A stretch of 64,000 nt of DNA, from the NCBI RefSeq assembly GCF_001638985.1, contig NW_017265150.1, positions 700,624 through 764,623 on the forward strand. Direction: 5' to 3'. Under the pieces are notes generated by a model. It did no database searches and was not told the origin of the DNA. It worked only from the letters and a program-made list of their open reading frames with translations. Source of the DNA: Phycomyces blakesleeanus NRRL 1555(-). Lineage: Eukaryota > Mucoromycota > Mucoromycetes > Mucorales > Phycomycetaceae. This document shows, in pieces, positions 11,597 through 23,237 of the stretch. Position numbers and translations under genes: made by a program. Position 1 is the stretch's first letter; every line of letters begins with the position of its first letter.

Positions 11597-11724
11597 AAGA
11601 AGACAGAGGATATGCAGTAATGCTAAATCTCTATATTCTAAGCTCTTTTTTATTTAAAATATTCCATCAAAGAGAGATACAAACATCTAAAAAACCACCA
11701 AGAAAAAGATATGTATTGAACTGA
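10206..11724. other. Intergenic AT-rich stretch
   Basis: No gene is recognised on either strand. The stretch contains the ATT microsatellite listed separately. Confidence 0.5.
11548..11596. repeat. (ATT)n microsatellite
   Basis: About 16 uninterrupted copies of ATT. A simple repeat, likely length-polymorphic. Confidence 0.95.
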
Positions 11725-12041
11725 ATTCCTCATCTTATTTTCTCATATATCATGTCTTCTATTCTTCTCAAAACAGCTGATATACTCATTGGGTCCATTC
11801 CAAAAATAAGAGACATGCCAAAAAGGCGTTTGGAAGAACTGTATTAATACATCAACATGGCAAAGCCAAAGATGTTGCTGACTCTTATTTTTGAAATATG
11901 ACAGGTTGATTCCAGGCCAAGTACTATGGTAATACTTTTAATCTCTGGCATAGAAAATCTGAAAAGTTCAATGAATTGAGCTTCGTTGAGTAAGTATAAC
12001 TCAAGTCTGTTATAGGCTATGTTATGGTTCCTTCTTTGCAT
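11725..12041 (-). pseudogene. N-terminal fragment of a Harbinger nuclease
   Basis: The frame from 12041 reads LLNEAQFIELFRFSMPEIKSI and later LGLESTCHISKIRVSNIFGF. Beyond a stop it continues SKRLFGMSLIFGMDPMSISAVLRRIEDMIYEKIR. This matches, position by position, the N-terminal half of the Harbinger nuclease at 17577 (SFEDIQRITNALGMDETCNF, then LDDMAHYFGINAQNISRV). No catalytic residues are present. It is a truncated copy with at least one stop. Confidence 0.65.
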
Positions 12042-13611
12042 CTCGGTTGAAGCATGATTTTCAGTTTGTTCCTGAATCTCTCAATGTCTGTTACAAACTA
12101 CTATGCGAAGATATATTTCTAAAGACATTTGATAAAAGTTTTATAAGACTTTTTGAACAATTAAAAGAGTATCAGAACAAAGTTCATATAAAAAATCCTG
12201 CAATACATATATACTCTATAGTTATTGTAGCCTTTATAAAACAGGTACTTTTGAAGAATATAAGGTCAACTGGGTTTAAATGAGCACTTATATTAAAACC
12301 GCGACTTTCGGCTTAAAGGTGCCTTTCAGTAATCTTGGTATAATTAGGGAGGTTTGTGTAATTTTGTTTTACCAATCTCTTTTCCAATGTACTAATATGG
12401 ACAGAAATGTCTTACCAATTTTCTGAAGTTTCATTTCCATATTGAGGTCCACGTCATGGTCGGGAAATAGAATGCAGCTAAACTTACAAATATTAACTTG
12501 TATTAATGGTTAAGTTGATAGTCTGGTAATGCTTGGTCAATCAATTGACATAAACTATATTGTTAATTGCAGAATTAGTAATAGAGTACGTAATATATAT
12601 AATCCAAATATATAATTTTTAAAGAATGACATAAAAGAAGTCATATTAATATAATATTTACATTGTTAAAAGTATATTTTTTAACATATTTTACTTCTAC
12701 ATCTTCCTTTGAATATATCATTAGTTTAGCAGTTAAAAATAACCTTCAATTATTGGCTGAAGACACTTTGTAAAGCCTAAATTGGGCTTACAAAATTTTT
12801 GGAAAAGGTGCCCTTTTGACAAAATCTTTTTTGAAAGTATGAAACAAACTATTCCTTTTTAGGCAGGCAATTTCCTTTTTAACTTTGTTAAGAAAATTGC
12901 ACAAATCTCCCTATTATTTTGGTTATAAGAAAAAAAATGGGAAATTACAAATAAAGTAGAGAGACTGCTTTTTATAGTAATTATGATACACTGTCATAGA
13001 TTTTGTTCCAAAATTTGATACTAATTATATGATTTGATTAGTAAAAAACTTTGGGAAACTACTTGATAAAATTATATTGAAAAAACGCTGTTATAATTAG
13101 AAATGATAGGACTAATTGCAGCCTGCTAAAATAGCTATTCATTTTTGGTGGCTTTCTTTAATAAATCTCTTTATATATCTTTTATCTTTGTTCTTGTAAT
13201 ATTTGCATAGAAGTTTCTTTTTTTTTAAGAAGCCTATAATATTGAGCATAATTTTATCTTTACTAAAGTTAATTTCAGATAGTAAGCAAAGGTCTTGTTG
13301 TTTATTTTGAATATTTTAAAAGTAAAAAGGAGTAAAAAGAGTAGAGCATAAAAAATGAAATTTTTAGAAGATATTTTAGCAAAACCATAGTTTAAATTTG
13401 CTTTATTATTTTAGCACCACTTTGAGTTATACCAAGTAGTTTCCCCTGCAAATTCGCATGTAAAACTACTTGGTAGAATTAACAATTTTTGGAAAGTAAT
13501 TCATGATTTTTTGGTGTATAATTACTATATTTGGATAAAACTTCTTTATTACATAATTTTGAATTTTACCAAGACTGCTGAAGAGCATCTTAAGGACCAA
13601 GTTATCTATTG
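12042..13611. other. Intergenic AT-rich stretch
   Basis: Nothing recognised. A plus-strand frame at 12047-12283 has no family resemblance and is probably chance. The right end borders the MULE terminal repeat. Confidence 0.45.
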
Positions 13612-13958
13612 GAGAGGGTGACTACTTATTCATTTTTGAATAAGTTTATGAAAATCATCCAAATGGGATTTTAATTTTCTGATATTCTGCACATCCTATT
13701 TTGGGAATCTTTTTATTTCCTGTACCTTTTGCATACCGGACAACCAAAATTTGAATTTCAGAATTAAGTCACATGTTATCTTTGCATTTTCTTAAAAAAA
13801 AGCAGAGATATAGAACCAAAATAATAACATATTAAGATAGCCAAGAATACAGCTTAAATTTATACTTACATATATTTCCAAATATACAATGTTAAGAAGG
13901 TGATAGGAATAGTTATATATTGTGAGAACAATTGTAAATAAAGCAGAAGATTTTTTTA

Positions 13959-16630
13959 TTAATGACGTTGTGTATTTAAAGTTCTAAAATGAGCTTCATA
14001 TTTAGCTTTGATTTCTTGAAAAGTCTTTATGGGAGCAGCATATGCTGCTCTGATAACCTCTGCTTCCTCTTCTGTAGCATACTGCATCAGTTGATACAAG
14101 TCTTGCTCATTATGTCTAATTGTTAACGAACAATTCTTTGCATACTCAAATGTATCTATGGCATACCTACGCCCAGTACTCTCCCTTGTGCCATCAATCA
14201 ACATAGTGTTGTCATTAACGAACTGCTCACCAAAAATTGTGATTGGCAGCACATTATTTGCAGGAGCCACAGATAAGAAAGCAAAGCCTGACATATGGAT
14301 ACGGAGCAAATGCATATGCTTACAAGGCTTCATATACCTAGCCCAAGAATAACATGTACAAGAAAGAATAACATTGTTGTTAACTTCAACTTGATAGGTA
14401 ATACTATCCTTGGTAAATGAGTTGATGAACCAAAACCCATCTTCAAGAATATCATCAGTGTCATCAAGAGTGGCGTTCAGAGACATTGCTTTTGATGGGC
14501 TAACAATCATATTAGCATGCATGTATGCTGGAACAGCTTCAGCAGACATCTCTATCTTTCTTTTTTGTCTTTGGGCAGCTGTCATTGGGCCACTGCGCAT
14601 ATTGATTCTGATACTCTCCTCTTTGAAGTAGAACTCTACTTCGTTTGTCAGTATGAAAATCAGTTAATCAAATCTTTTGTTGCAACTGCGGCCTAAAAAA
14701 TGAGTTTTTAGCTGGTTGTGCCAAGACTCGATGTAGTTGTTTGTTAGCATATAAGAGAATTCAAGCTGATAAAAAGCTCTACTCCATACACAATACTTAG
14801 CCATGGTACACCAATTGGTCTCAAAGTATCGGACAAAATCAGGTTGACTTTGCTGATATCTTCAAATGAAGTTAGCAATCTTGTCAAAAAATACAACTAT
14901 ATGCTCTTCATACATGATATGCTTAAGAAAAGCTATCATTTCTCCTCGAACCAAACGGTTTTGGGCAGCAGTATTTCCTGTCTTGACTTTCAGGTTTAGT
15001 TATCTGTACCATGCTTGACTGACGTGAAAAAGACAGTATTGGATCTGGCATCCAGGGAAGATTGCCATGAGTACATTTGTCTCAGCATCACTACAGTCAA
15101 TAGTAAACTGCCAGGGGTTTACAATCAACTGATTGTCTTTCAAGTGCTTCAACCATTGGACAATTGGACCTAAGGAATGGTCATTGGTCAGCATGTATGC
15201 ACAGGGGAAACCACGATCAAGTTCTTCATCACAAATGACAATAGTATAAAGAATGTCATCCAATCTTTGAGTGATACTGTAGGTGGCATCCATACAGAAT
15301 GCTGCTGCAGCTTTTATCTTGCTTTGCTAGAAAGGTGAGGTAAATCCACATGCATACAGGCTCTTGTTGTTTGAATATGTCTGCAGGTTACCTTCAAAGA
15401 TAATAAAACCTTTGGGAGAAAGTTTTTTGGTAAACCACATCTTCATAGACTTAAAGTCGTCCTCGTGCAAACAAAAGATTGTTTGGTTGATCTATAGTTC
15501 AGATACATCAAAACAACTGTTAATATTCAGAAGTTGAAGAATAATTGCAGTATAAAACTTACTGCAAGTATTTTGTTGTAAATATCAAAGTAGTTGATTT
15601 TATATCCATTGAGAGAATACTCTTGCTGGTCGATGTTGCAAAGAATCTCAAGTCTGATTTTTCTAGCTGGTGAGCCTGGACTGGCTGTCAAATGGGCAAC
15701 AATATCATCAACATTGTTGTATCCAACATAATCGTAGATTTAAATTAAAAGTACAGACACTCAATAAATACGTACATTGAGTTACCGACAACTAGTAACA
15801 ATACTAAAAGATATACCTTCCCTTATACAAGGAAATTACGTAAAGAACATACTAAGACAAATACTAAGACTCTAGTCAATAACACTAAAAACATAAGAAC
15901 TAAATCATAGAAGATAATGGTAGAGAAACAGATATTACATGATATCATCATATCATCACCAAGCTAAATACAATGTCTATATAAACGCACAATACTAATA
16001 GCAATAGAACAGCATCTCTTTTCTGATTCTTTCACTTCTTCTAATAAAACAAAGTCTCACCGTACTCTCGTCTGCACTTGTTTTATTTTATATCTTATTT
16101 TTATCTCATACATAACAAACATGACCTCGAGTTAAAGGAATAAGTCCAAGATCGGTTTTAATATTCTCAGGAATATGGTTGGTGTGATTGACAATAAAAT
16201 CAAACACATAAACATGAGACTTGTCAGCATAACAAGTAATAGTGAGAGTTGCCTCACAGCCAACTTTCTTCGATTTACATTGAATTGGATGCTTTTCTCT
16301 GCTTTCAGGTTCATAGCTTCCACCTCTATGACAGGAGTATACTTGGGAAAAGAGCACATGCCTCTTCTTGGTGATATCAACAGCGGAACTATGTCTATTA
16401 GGACGACTGACAATACACTTGACGCAGCATTGTTCTTCAATTTCTTGTTTGTAAAGTTCCCACTCAGAAGCAAAAACACAAACAATGTTAGACTTCAACT
16501 TCATAACATTAGGAATTGTTGAAGGTTCCAATGCAGATCCAATATCTCTCAAGGTTCTGACAGGTGCTGCTTCAAGTGCTGCCTTTCTTAAGGCTTGTTG
16601 TTCTCTTCTTGTAAGTGCTACTTCAGACAT
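13959..16630 (-). pseudogene. MULE transposase with FAR1-like N-terminus and SWIM zinc finger
   Basis: The 16630 start gives an N-terminal Cys/His region (CCVKC ... YSCHRGG ... GCEATLTITC ... NHTNH), as in FAR1/MULE proteins. After the LTR insertion (15715-16117) and an intron at about 15492-15563 comes the catalytic core: FCMDATYSI, FTIDCSDAE, QYCLFHVSQAW and NNYIESWHNQLK, giving the D, D, H and E landmarks. The C-terminal part at 14600-13959 carries a SWIM finger, CTCYSWARYMKPCKHMH. In-frame stops at about 15328, 14999, 14868 and 14671 plus the LTR make it non-functional. Removing one copy of the AACAT duplication and the LTR brings the two exon pieces back into the same frame, so the LTR came after a coding stage. 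Confidence 0.85.
15715..16117 (+). repeat. Solo LTR, family B, inside the MULE transposase
   Basis: 403 bp, beginning TGTTGTATCCAACATAATCG and ending CATAACA. The target duplication AACAT is perfect (15710-15714 and 16118-16122). TATATAAACGC near 15978, followed by an A/T-rich region with AATAAAAC near 16044, suggests the promoter and polyadenylation parts of an LTR read on the plus strand. A relative lies at 25212-25602. Confidence 0.93.
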
Positions 16631-17576
16631 TGGTGGTGTTTCAGTAGTGTATTAAAATAGAGAAAAAGGGGTAATTATTATTATCCTTAGAGCCAAAAAA
16701 AAAGAAGAAAAGCCGGTCATATTATCTTGTCCGGGTGGACTTCAATATGCAAAAGGTACAGGAAATAAAGGATTTCCTATTTTGGATTGCTTCAAATTTA
16801 CGATTGTTTTTCATAAATGAACTCGATTTTGAAGGAAAAGATGTAATTTTTCAACCCAATTTTGAATAGGCTAAAAATGATACTGTATATTTAAGCACTA
16901 TTTATATTATAAAACAGTACTCCATATTTGTACATTTTTCATAATCCAAATTTGAATAGGGGTTTCTGTGATTCAATTCTTGCAGTTAAAACTCAGATAT
17001 TTGATAAAAATGATAATTTTCAAAAATGAATAGGTAGTGACCCTCTCTATTACTAGATAGCTACCATCTAAGACATATTAAATAGCTTGTTAATAGAGTC
17101 AAACTTCTTCCTGCCAAAATTAGCAGTCGTTTATTTTTGCCACTGGAATTACTTTATTGACTTAGGACTAGACTATGATTGTGGCAATTATTTGTCCACT
17201 TTTTTTGTAAATTATTTGGATATTCTTAGAAATTTATAGTGAAAATATATATTAATCTGTCAAATTAATGTCAGAAGATTTGTAAAGAAGTATATATGTT
17301 TTCTGTTGGTATTGAGCTTTTTATGCTCTTTCTAACTGTATTTATGCATTACATTTACAATAAAGAAACTAAATTTTGAAAAAGCTGTTTTTTATGCATA
17401 TATTAAAATTATCAGCAATATATAAAGTAGATTAAACATCAATTTTATGTCTTTTTGAACTTTATTTTACCTTTAACAATCACATCACAACCTATCTAAC
17501 TATGTGTGATCCTCTTGAAATAATTCTTGCCTGACGCGTCCATAAGCGTAGCTAGCTACGTCAAAGCTATCATAGG

Positions 17577-19313
17577 ATGACTTCCCCTGCGCAAAGGAGT
17601 AGACATAGAAGTGTATGCAAGAGATTGGTTTTACACAAATTGAGCAGAAAAGAGTGTATCTCCCATTTCCATTTCTCCTTTGAAGATATCCAGAGGATCA
17701 CAAATGCTCTTGGAATGGATGAAACCTGCAACTTTCCAGGGATAAAAATTGAACAAAATCTTGGACTAGCAATTCTTCTCAACCAATACTCTTTTCCAAG
17801 GCACCTAGATGACATGGCACATTATTTTGGGATAAATGCTCAAAATATATCAAGAGTTTGCAGAGAGATGGAAGATCTGCTTTTCGAAAAAATGAGGTGG
17901 GGTATGCAGTTTGATATCTGCCACTTTTCTCCATCAAATATGGAAAGGTTTTCAAAGGCTATCTTTGACAAGGGTGCTGCTTTTGACAACATTGTTGGGT
18001 TTATTGATGGAACCATGCAAACAGTATGCCGCCCCACTGGAGACAAGGATAATTAATCTGTGTTATACAATGGTTGGAAGTATATTTATGCATTAAAGTT
18101 TCAGACAATTGTAACACCAGATGGCATCACCTCCAGCTTGCTAGGTCCTTTCATTGGCTCATGTCATGACTATTTTATCAATACCATCTCAAAGATTGAA
18201 GATAGGTTGAAGAAATACTTGGCCCCAACATCAGACCCAGAGAAGTATTACGCATTATATGGTGACACTGCCTACATGTGCTCTGTACATCTATACAGTC
18301 CATACTTGGGAGCTGTGCTCAATGGTAAAGTCTATAATAAATAATGTGTGTGCATATCTACAAGTTCTCAACTATAAATAATAGATCACGACAAGTTTTG
18401 TAATAAGTCTATGTCAAAAGTTCGTGTTGCAGTTGAGTGGGAGTTTGAAGAAGTACAAAAGTATTTTAAATACTGCAAATACAAATACGCAATGAAGACA
18501 AGAGAAAACAACCTGGCAAAAATCTACCAGTTGTCATCAATATTTAAAAATATGCATCATTGCATTAATCACAAAAAGTTGTCTACCAGTTCCTATTTTA
18601 ATTTGCTACTGTTGTGAATGAGTATTGATTACTGCTGAATCTGAGAGTAAGACTGAAGGATAAAATAATATCCTCAGCTATTCCAGTCAAACGGATCTCC
18701 CTTTATGATATTATCTAATACACAGATCATCATACACATAATTGATTATTTATTATTATCACCATGACATGGGATATACAAATACATATACATTATATAT
18801 ATGGCATCATTATATTTCATCTACATATTTCTTTTATTATACAAATACTTAATTGAGAGACTACAACTACAACTATCTAATATTATGAAACATTACCCGA
18901 GTATCTGGGTCGGAATACTAAAATATTACCAATAGCATAAATGCTCTTCTTTACCAAAACTCTTGGACTGATCTGACTGGAGAAGTATCATATCAATTGG
19001 TCTTTCCGGATCTTTCCAGAAGAACAATACTCCTGGAATATGACTCATCGTGATAAAGATTACTTAAGCACACACTGAATTACAAATTAGAAAAACATAT
19101 AAATATCAGTAGATAGTTCCATGTAGAAAGACAATCGAATTTTATCATTCTTTACTTTTCTTTTGAAATAAACAACCTACACAAGTTCTCACGAATTCTT
19201 TTGTCTATATTATATTTTGCTTTATTTTCTCCCCACAACAGCTACCACTATCTCTTGAAGACTATATCTCTGGATTGACAAGAGATAAAATCGAAGGAGA
19301 AGACATAGAGTAG
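17577..19313 (+). pseudogene. Harbinger nuclease 1, one nonsense codon and split by a solo LTR
   Basis: The DDE_Tnp_4-type nuclease cuts the element ends. The reading frame from 17577 shows a helix-rich N-terminus, then NIVGFIDGTMQTVCRP (first catalytic D), an in-frame TAA at 18054-18056, the continuation WKYIYALKFQTIVTPDGITSS, and YALYGDTAYMC (second D). After a short intron beginning at about 18325 comes VRVAVEWEFEEVQKYF (E). The reading frame is then broken at 18610 by a 631-bp LTR and resumes after it to a TAG at 19311-19313 (LSLEDYISGLTRDK). The paralogue at 38427 has no stop at the TAA position. One nonsense mutation plus one insertion explain the loss. Confidence 0.85.
18610..19240 (+). 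repeat. Solo LTR, family A variant, inside Harbinger nuclease 1
   Basis: 631 bp, from TGTTGTGAATGAGTATTG to CCCCACAACA, with a perfect target duplication GCTAC (18605-18609 and 19241-19245). The start and the late segment AACCTACACAAGTTCTCACG are shared with the LTRs at 22307 and 26225. The middle is diverged, so it is a subfamily. Confidence 0.93.
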
Positions 19314-19440
19314 TGTTACATAACATACACTTTGATACAAATAAATTGTTTTACTTTTATTTTTTGTCTGTTAATTCTTTTACAAGCTTTTCCATCATAT
19401 TTTTCATTCTTGTGTTTGATCTTTTCTGCTCACTCGCATA

Positions 19441-20273
19441 TCAAAGCATCTTTTCTTGATACTCCTTTTGTGAGCTTAAAGACTCGAGCATCTTCTGCCA
19501 AAATTGTGTTTGCTTGTCTATATACATATCATATATGGCCTCGTGTTCATCATCACTAACAGTGCCAGTCGAGTCTTCCATGATGCTATCTTTGCTCTCA
19601 ATGGTTGCACCTCTGTTGTGTGTGACCATGTTCATTGGCTCATCACGTTCCTCTCTGTTCAATTGTTTTCTGTGTTCCCACCCAGCAGAGGATCTCGTCT
19701 GCATCAACCTCTCCAACTCGTTCTTCACAACCTCTTTCTTTTGGATAAAATCCTTCTTTCTTGCCTTCATCACGTCATATTCCAGTTCCTAAATTGATAA
19801 ATGCATTCATTGCAAGTTAATAATACATTCTGAAAGACATTGAAAGTCTGGATAAGTTTTATCTTTTTATACACCTGAATTGCCGCCTTTTCAATTGGAC
19901 TTCTGTATTGGTTAATTCCAGATAAATAGGTTTCTTTGTTTTCATTGAAATGAACCTTGCGCCAACATGCATCATACTGTAGAGGTTTGTCATTGGGTGC
20001 TACAGCATTGACTGTGTTGATGCCTTTTTGCCATTCACTTGACATACTTCCTCTGGGGCAGGTAGGAGGAAATATCCTAGCATACTTTTGAAGTAGTACT
20101 AGCTCTTTGTCGTAAGTCCAGCTACCTTGAGATCCTAATAGGCTGACTGTAGGAACAGACTTTTTGCCTTCTTGACCTTGTGGACTTCGACTTGGAGGAG
20201 GTGGTGTGTATTGGCAAATAACTGAGTTTCTTTTGTTTCTTTTGGTAGTATTGCTGGCTTTCTTTGGTCCCAT
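19441..20273 (-). CDS. Harbinger partner protein 1 (SANT/trihelix-like)
   Basis: Autonomous Harbingers encode a DNA-binding partner that helps the nuclease enter the nucleus and bind ends. Exon 1 (20273-19875) and exon 2 (19788-19441) join in phase across an 86-bp GT-AG intron to give about 248 residues with no stop. The N-terminus is basic (TTKRNKRNS). The centre has the tryptophan-spaced SANT-like pattern (GSWTYDKELVLLQKYARIF ... MSSEWQKGINTVNA ... YDACWRKVHF), and the C-terminus is a charged coiled coil (MKARKKDFIQKKEVVKNELE). It is divergently placed relative to the nuclease as in other Harbingers. Apparently intact while its nuclease is dead. Confidence 0.75.
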
Positions 20274-20940
20274 GATTGATTAGATAGTAATAAAGATATG
20301 ACAATGATAAAGATTGTGGTTTGTAAAAAAGGTGATGTATAAAATAGAAAAAGATCGATTTATTATGAGTTTTATACCCAAGGCTTGGAATGTTATGTTA
20401 TTATTTTATTACATGAGAAACATAATGACTTTTAGAGACAGTTAATTAATATTTCACCCTGGAATTTTAATATCTGTTTATTAAGGGTCTTATAATAGAT
20501 TTTATACAAGGAGTATTGAAAATTAATTATTGTATATATCTTCATGAATTTGTAGGATAAGGTTCTCACTATTCGACTAGATTAAGTCAAAAGAAAGAAC
20601 TTAGGCTTATCAAAAAAGGAAGTTGTAGTCAGTATAAGAAAAATATATACTCCAATAAGCCTAAGTCGAAGTATAAACTTAATCGACTCTATTAACAAGC
20701 TATGTATTATCGTAGCTATTCTTTTAGTTAGAATACAACAATTGTTTTGTATAAATAGTCAAAAATTACATTTAATAACAATCATCTTTATTTTCTTATC
20801 TAAAAACTATTCTTAAGAAATTGACGATTCCCAGTAGTATTGATTCTGTGACTTAGTTACAAGTGCCAGAAAAGAAATACCAGATCGAGACTTGACATGT
20901 TTTCTAATTCTTTTGTGAGCAAAAGAGAGTTCTGTGTAAT

Positions 20941-21493
20941 TGTCAGACATTATTTTGATGAATCCGTAAAATCTGAAGATAGTTAACTGCAGTATAATGA
21001 CTATTTCTTTAATTCAATATAAATAATAACTACTGCGGATAATGTGCAGTATTAGTTTAGAAAACTATATATGACAATTCAATTCCTATCAATAAAAAGT
21101 ATCTTTTATCCTCTCTTTGATTTTATGTATACTCCTTGATCCCCAGTGGGTTTGATCTTTTGACTTTGTTATAGTAAAAGGAAGACCAACCCAGATCGGG
21201 AACAACATCCTTTTACTATAACAAAGTCAAAAGGTCAAACCCACTGGGAATCAAGGAGTATACGCAAAATCAAAGAGAGGATAAAAGATACTTTTTATTG
21301 ATATGAATTGAATTGTCTTATATAGTTTTCTAAACTAATACTGCGCATTATCTGCAGTAGTTATTATTTATATTTAATTAAAGAAATAGTCATTATACTG
21401 CGGTTAATGCTCAGGAAGATATTACTGCGCATAAAGAAGTACTGCGGTTAGCTATCTTCAGATTTTACGGATTCATCAAAATAATGTCTGACA
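20941..21493. repeat. Large fold-back (inverted) repeat with 25-bp spacer
   Basis: The left arm 20941-21182 begins TGTCAGACATTATTTTGATG. The right arm 21208-21493 is its near-perfect reverse complement and ends ATAATGTCTGACA. The arms differ mainly by a roughly 44-bp extra piece in the right arm. The loop carries GAAGACCAACCCAGATCGGG, and the same sequence recurs in the same orientation directly after the right arm (21496-21515), next to tRNA-Ser. It could be a fold-back transposon or two inverted solo LTR-like units. No protein is encoded. The transcript would form a long hairpin. Confidence 0.88.
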
Positions 21494-21565
21494 AGGAAGA
21501 CCAACCCAGATCGGGAACGACATGGGCAAGACAAAAATAATGACCGACACACGGCAAAAAAGACA

Positions 21566-21647
21566 CGTCGACTGCAGGATTTGAACCTACGCGGGCAGAG
21601 CCCATGTGATTTCTAGTCACACTCCTTAACCACTCGGACAAATCGAC
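21566..21647 (-). tRNA. tRNA-Ser (anticodon AGA)
   Basis: 82 nt with the acceptor stem GTCGATT paired to AGTCGAC and a G discriminator. The D-loop contains GAGTGGTTAAGG. The anticodon stem TGTGA/TCACA holds loop CTAGAAA, anticodon AGA. The long variable arm (TGGGCTCTGCCCGCG) is typical of class II tRNAs, and the T arm reads GTAGGTTCAAATCCTGC. The A and B boxes are intact. No intron. CCA is not encoded. It lies beside the fold-back repeat; tRNA flanks are common retroelement targets. Confidence 0.95.
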
Positions 21648-22306
21648 TGTATTAATAATAACGTGGTGCGTTGTAGTTTTTATCGGCCGCAGTACCAGTC
21701 CCTTTTTCAATCGATTTCAACCTTTTTAATCAGTCACAAAGTCTCAAACCCCCAATTATAATTTTATATTTTAATTTTAATTTTAATTTTAATTTTATTT
21801 ATATTAATTTTATTTCTTTTTCTAAAAATTTGACTTCTCGTTATTTTTATTTTTATTCCTCCAATTTTCTGAAGACAAATTTCCCTTCCCTTTATTCTTT
21901 CCTGAAATTAGTTTCTTCCTCTTTTATTTTTCTTACTTTTCTTATGCACTAAATGTGACGCTTTCCTCTCAACACTACTTTACCAGAATTGTTAACTATA
22001 GTTTTTCTATTTTTTTATAACATACTCCTTCCCGATCTTTTCCATTCTCTGTAGTTATATATTATAACTTCAATTATTTTTCTTTTATGATGAATTCTGA
22101 TTACAATTATTTTATCTATCTTTTTATTACAATTATCCCCTAGACATCAGTGCAACCTATTTTTGCCATAAATTTTATCCAAGAAGTAGTATAAATAACC
22201 TTTCAAAATCAATTAATAAACAATTGTCAAATTTTTCTGATACAAAAGTTTTCTCTAAAGATGCTGTCTATTTTCCCTGATCTCTCTTGTGAATTTTTTT
22301 TCTGTT
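21648..22306. other. AT-rich stretch with a TTTTAA-type simple repeat
   Basis: No gene. A TTTTAATTTTAA-type repeat runs about 21760-21810. The right end borders an LTR without a target duplication. Confidence 0.5.
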
Positions 22307-22838
22307 TGTTGTGGTGGTTGAAGTTGAAGAAGTTTTTAAGAGGAAGAATTGAAGATTTGAAATTAGGAACGAAGATTCGTGAGAACTTGTGTAGGTTTTG
22401 TTTATTGAGAAAGATTTTGTATCAAAGTTTGACGAGGTTCCTACACTGAACTACTACTGCTATTTATATTGTTTTGGATTGGGAAAATTATATGACTGGG
22501 GTCAGGTAATCGATCCTATCTGAGTCTTAATCAGAGCAATGTGATCTTGGGATAATTAATGTATGATTAATTATATAAATGTGTGTAGTCCCAATGAAGT
22601 ATTAACATCAAAAGTAAATGTGTTTATGAGTTATAATTATGCTTATAATAATTCACTGATGTATCCCATATTATGGTGATATCATCATATGAAATATAAT
22701 CACTATCATGCATGCTAAACCTGTGTGTTAAATAATAAAGTAATCGGTAGACACCTTTGACTGGAATAGCTGAGGCCTTATATTATTTCCTTCAGACTTA
22801 TTCTCAATTACAGCAGTAGTCAATACTCATTTACAACA
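22307..22838 (-). repeat. LTR, family A, minus orientation, fused to a gypsy RT fragment
   Basis: 532 bp, very similar to the reverse complement of 26225-26757. In the minus-strand direction it starts TGTTGTAAATGAG and ends CACCACAACA. No 5-bp duplication is seen (flanks CTGTT and ATGGC). The RT fragment ends precisely at the LTR start, so the locus is probably a remnant with an internal deletion or a later rearrangement. Confidence 0.88.
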
Positions 22839-23237
22839 ATGGCATCCATTCTTGTATGGACTTGACCTTATCTGGTGATGGGAGTATGCCTTGTGCAGAT
22901 ACATTAAATCCAAGAAAGATTAATTCTTTCTTGTTAAACTCGCATTTTTTGAGGTTGGTGATTAGCTTGGCTTCCTGGAGTCGATTCAATACATGTCATA
23001 TGTGTTTTTCATGTTCTTTGGGATTCTTGCTGAATATAAGAATGTCGTCCAGGTACACCAAGGCAAACTGGTCTAAGCAATCTCCTGGAACCTTATTCAT
23101 GAGATGTTGAAAGGTAGGCAACGCATTTGTTAAACCAAAGGGCAAGACCAGGAACTCGTATTGGCCATATCGTGTGTTGAATGCAGTCTTGGACACATCG
23201 GAATCTTGAATACAGACTTGATGATAACCACTACACT
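22839..23237 (-). pseudogene. Ty3/gypsy reverse transcriptase fragment
   Basis: The frame reads [20 protein letters not shown], then [20 protein letters not shown] and [15 protein letters not shown] (the YxDD catalytic motif with two aspartates). After a TGA stop at about 22998 it continues CEFNKKELIFLGFNVSAQGI. This is the palm and early thumb of a Ty3/gypsy RT. Protease, RNase H and integrase are absent on both sides. It is cut off at the LTR border at 22838. Fungal retrotransposon relic, inactive. Confidence 0.88.

Larger units (their letters stand above)
13612..17047 (-). mobile_element. Mutator-like (MULE) DNA transposon with long terminal inverted repeats
   Basis: The left end GAGAGGGTGACTACTTATTC (13612) matches the reverse complement of the right end, which reads GAGAGGGTCACTACCTATTC inward from 17047. 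Further inside, TTTATTTCCTGTACCTTTTGCAT (about 13708) is mirrored near 16755-16780, so the inverted repeats are long (at least 150 bp) but diverged and interrupted. I could not identify a clean 9-bp target duplication (flanks TATCTATTG and TATTACTAG). Inside is one minus-strand transposase gene, split by a solo LTR. An old copy. Confidence 0.75.
17082..20703. mobile_element. PIF/Harbinger element 1
   Basis: A 19-bp perfect inverted repeat, ATAGCTTGTTAATAGAGTC at 17082-17100 and its complement at 20685-20703, brackets a Harbinger nuclease gene (+) and its SANT-like partner gene (-). A second subterminal pair (CTTAGGCTTAT, mirrored about 60 bp away) lies just inside the right end. The expected 3-bp target duplication is not clear, so the outermost bases may lie a few positions away. 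The element abuts the MULE by 35 bp. Confidence 0.7.

Noticed and set aside
12047..12283. 78-codon plus-strand frame
   Set aside because: No family resemblance and no support from a second copy; likely chance in AT-rich DNA.
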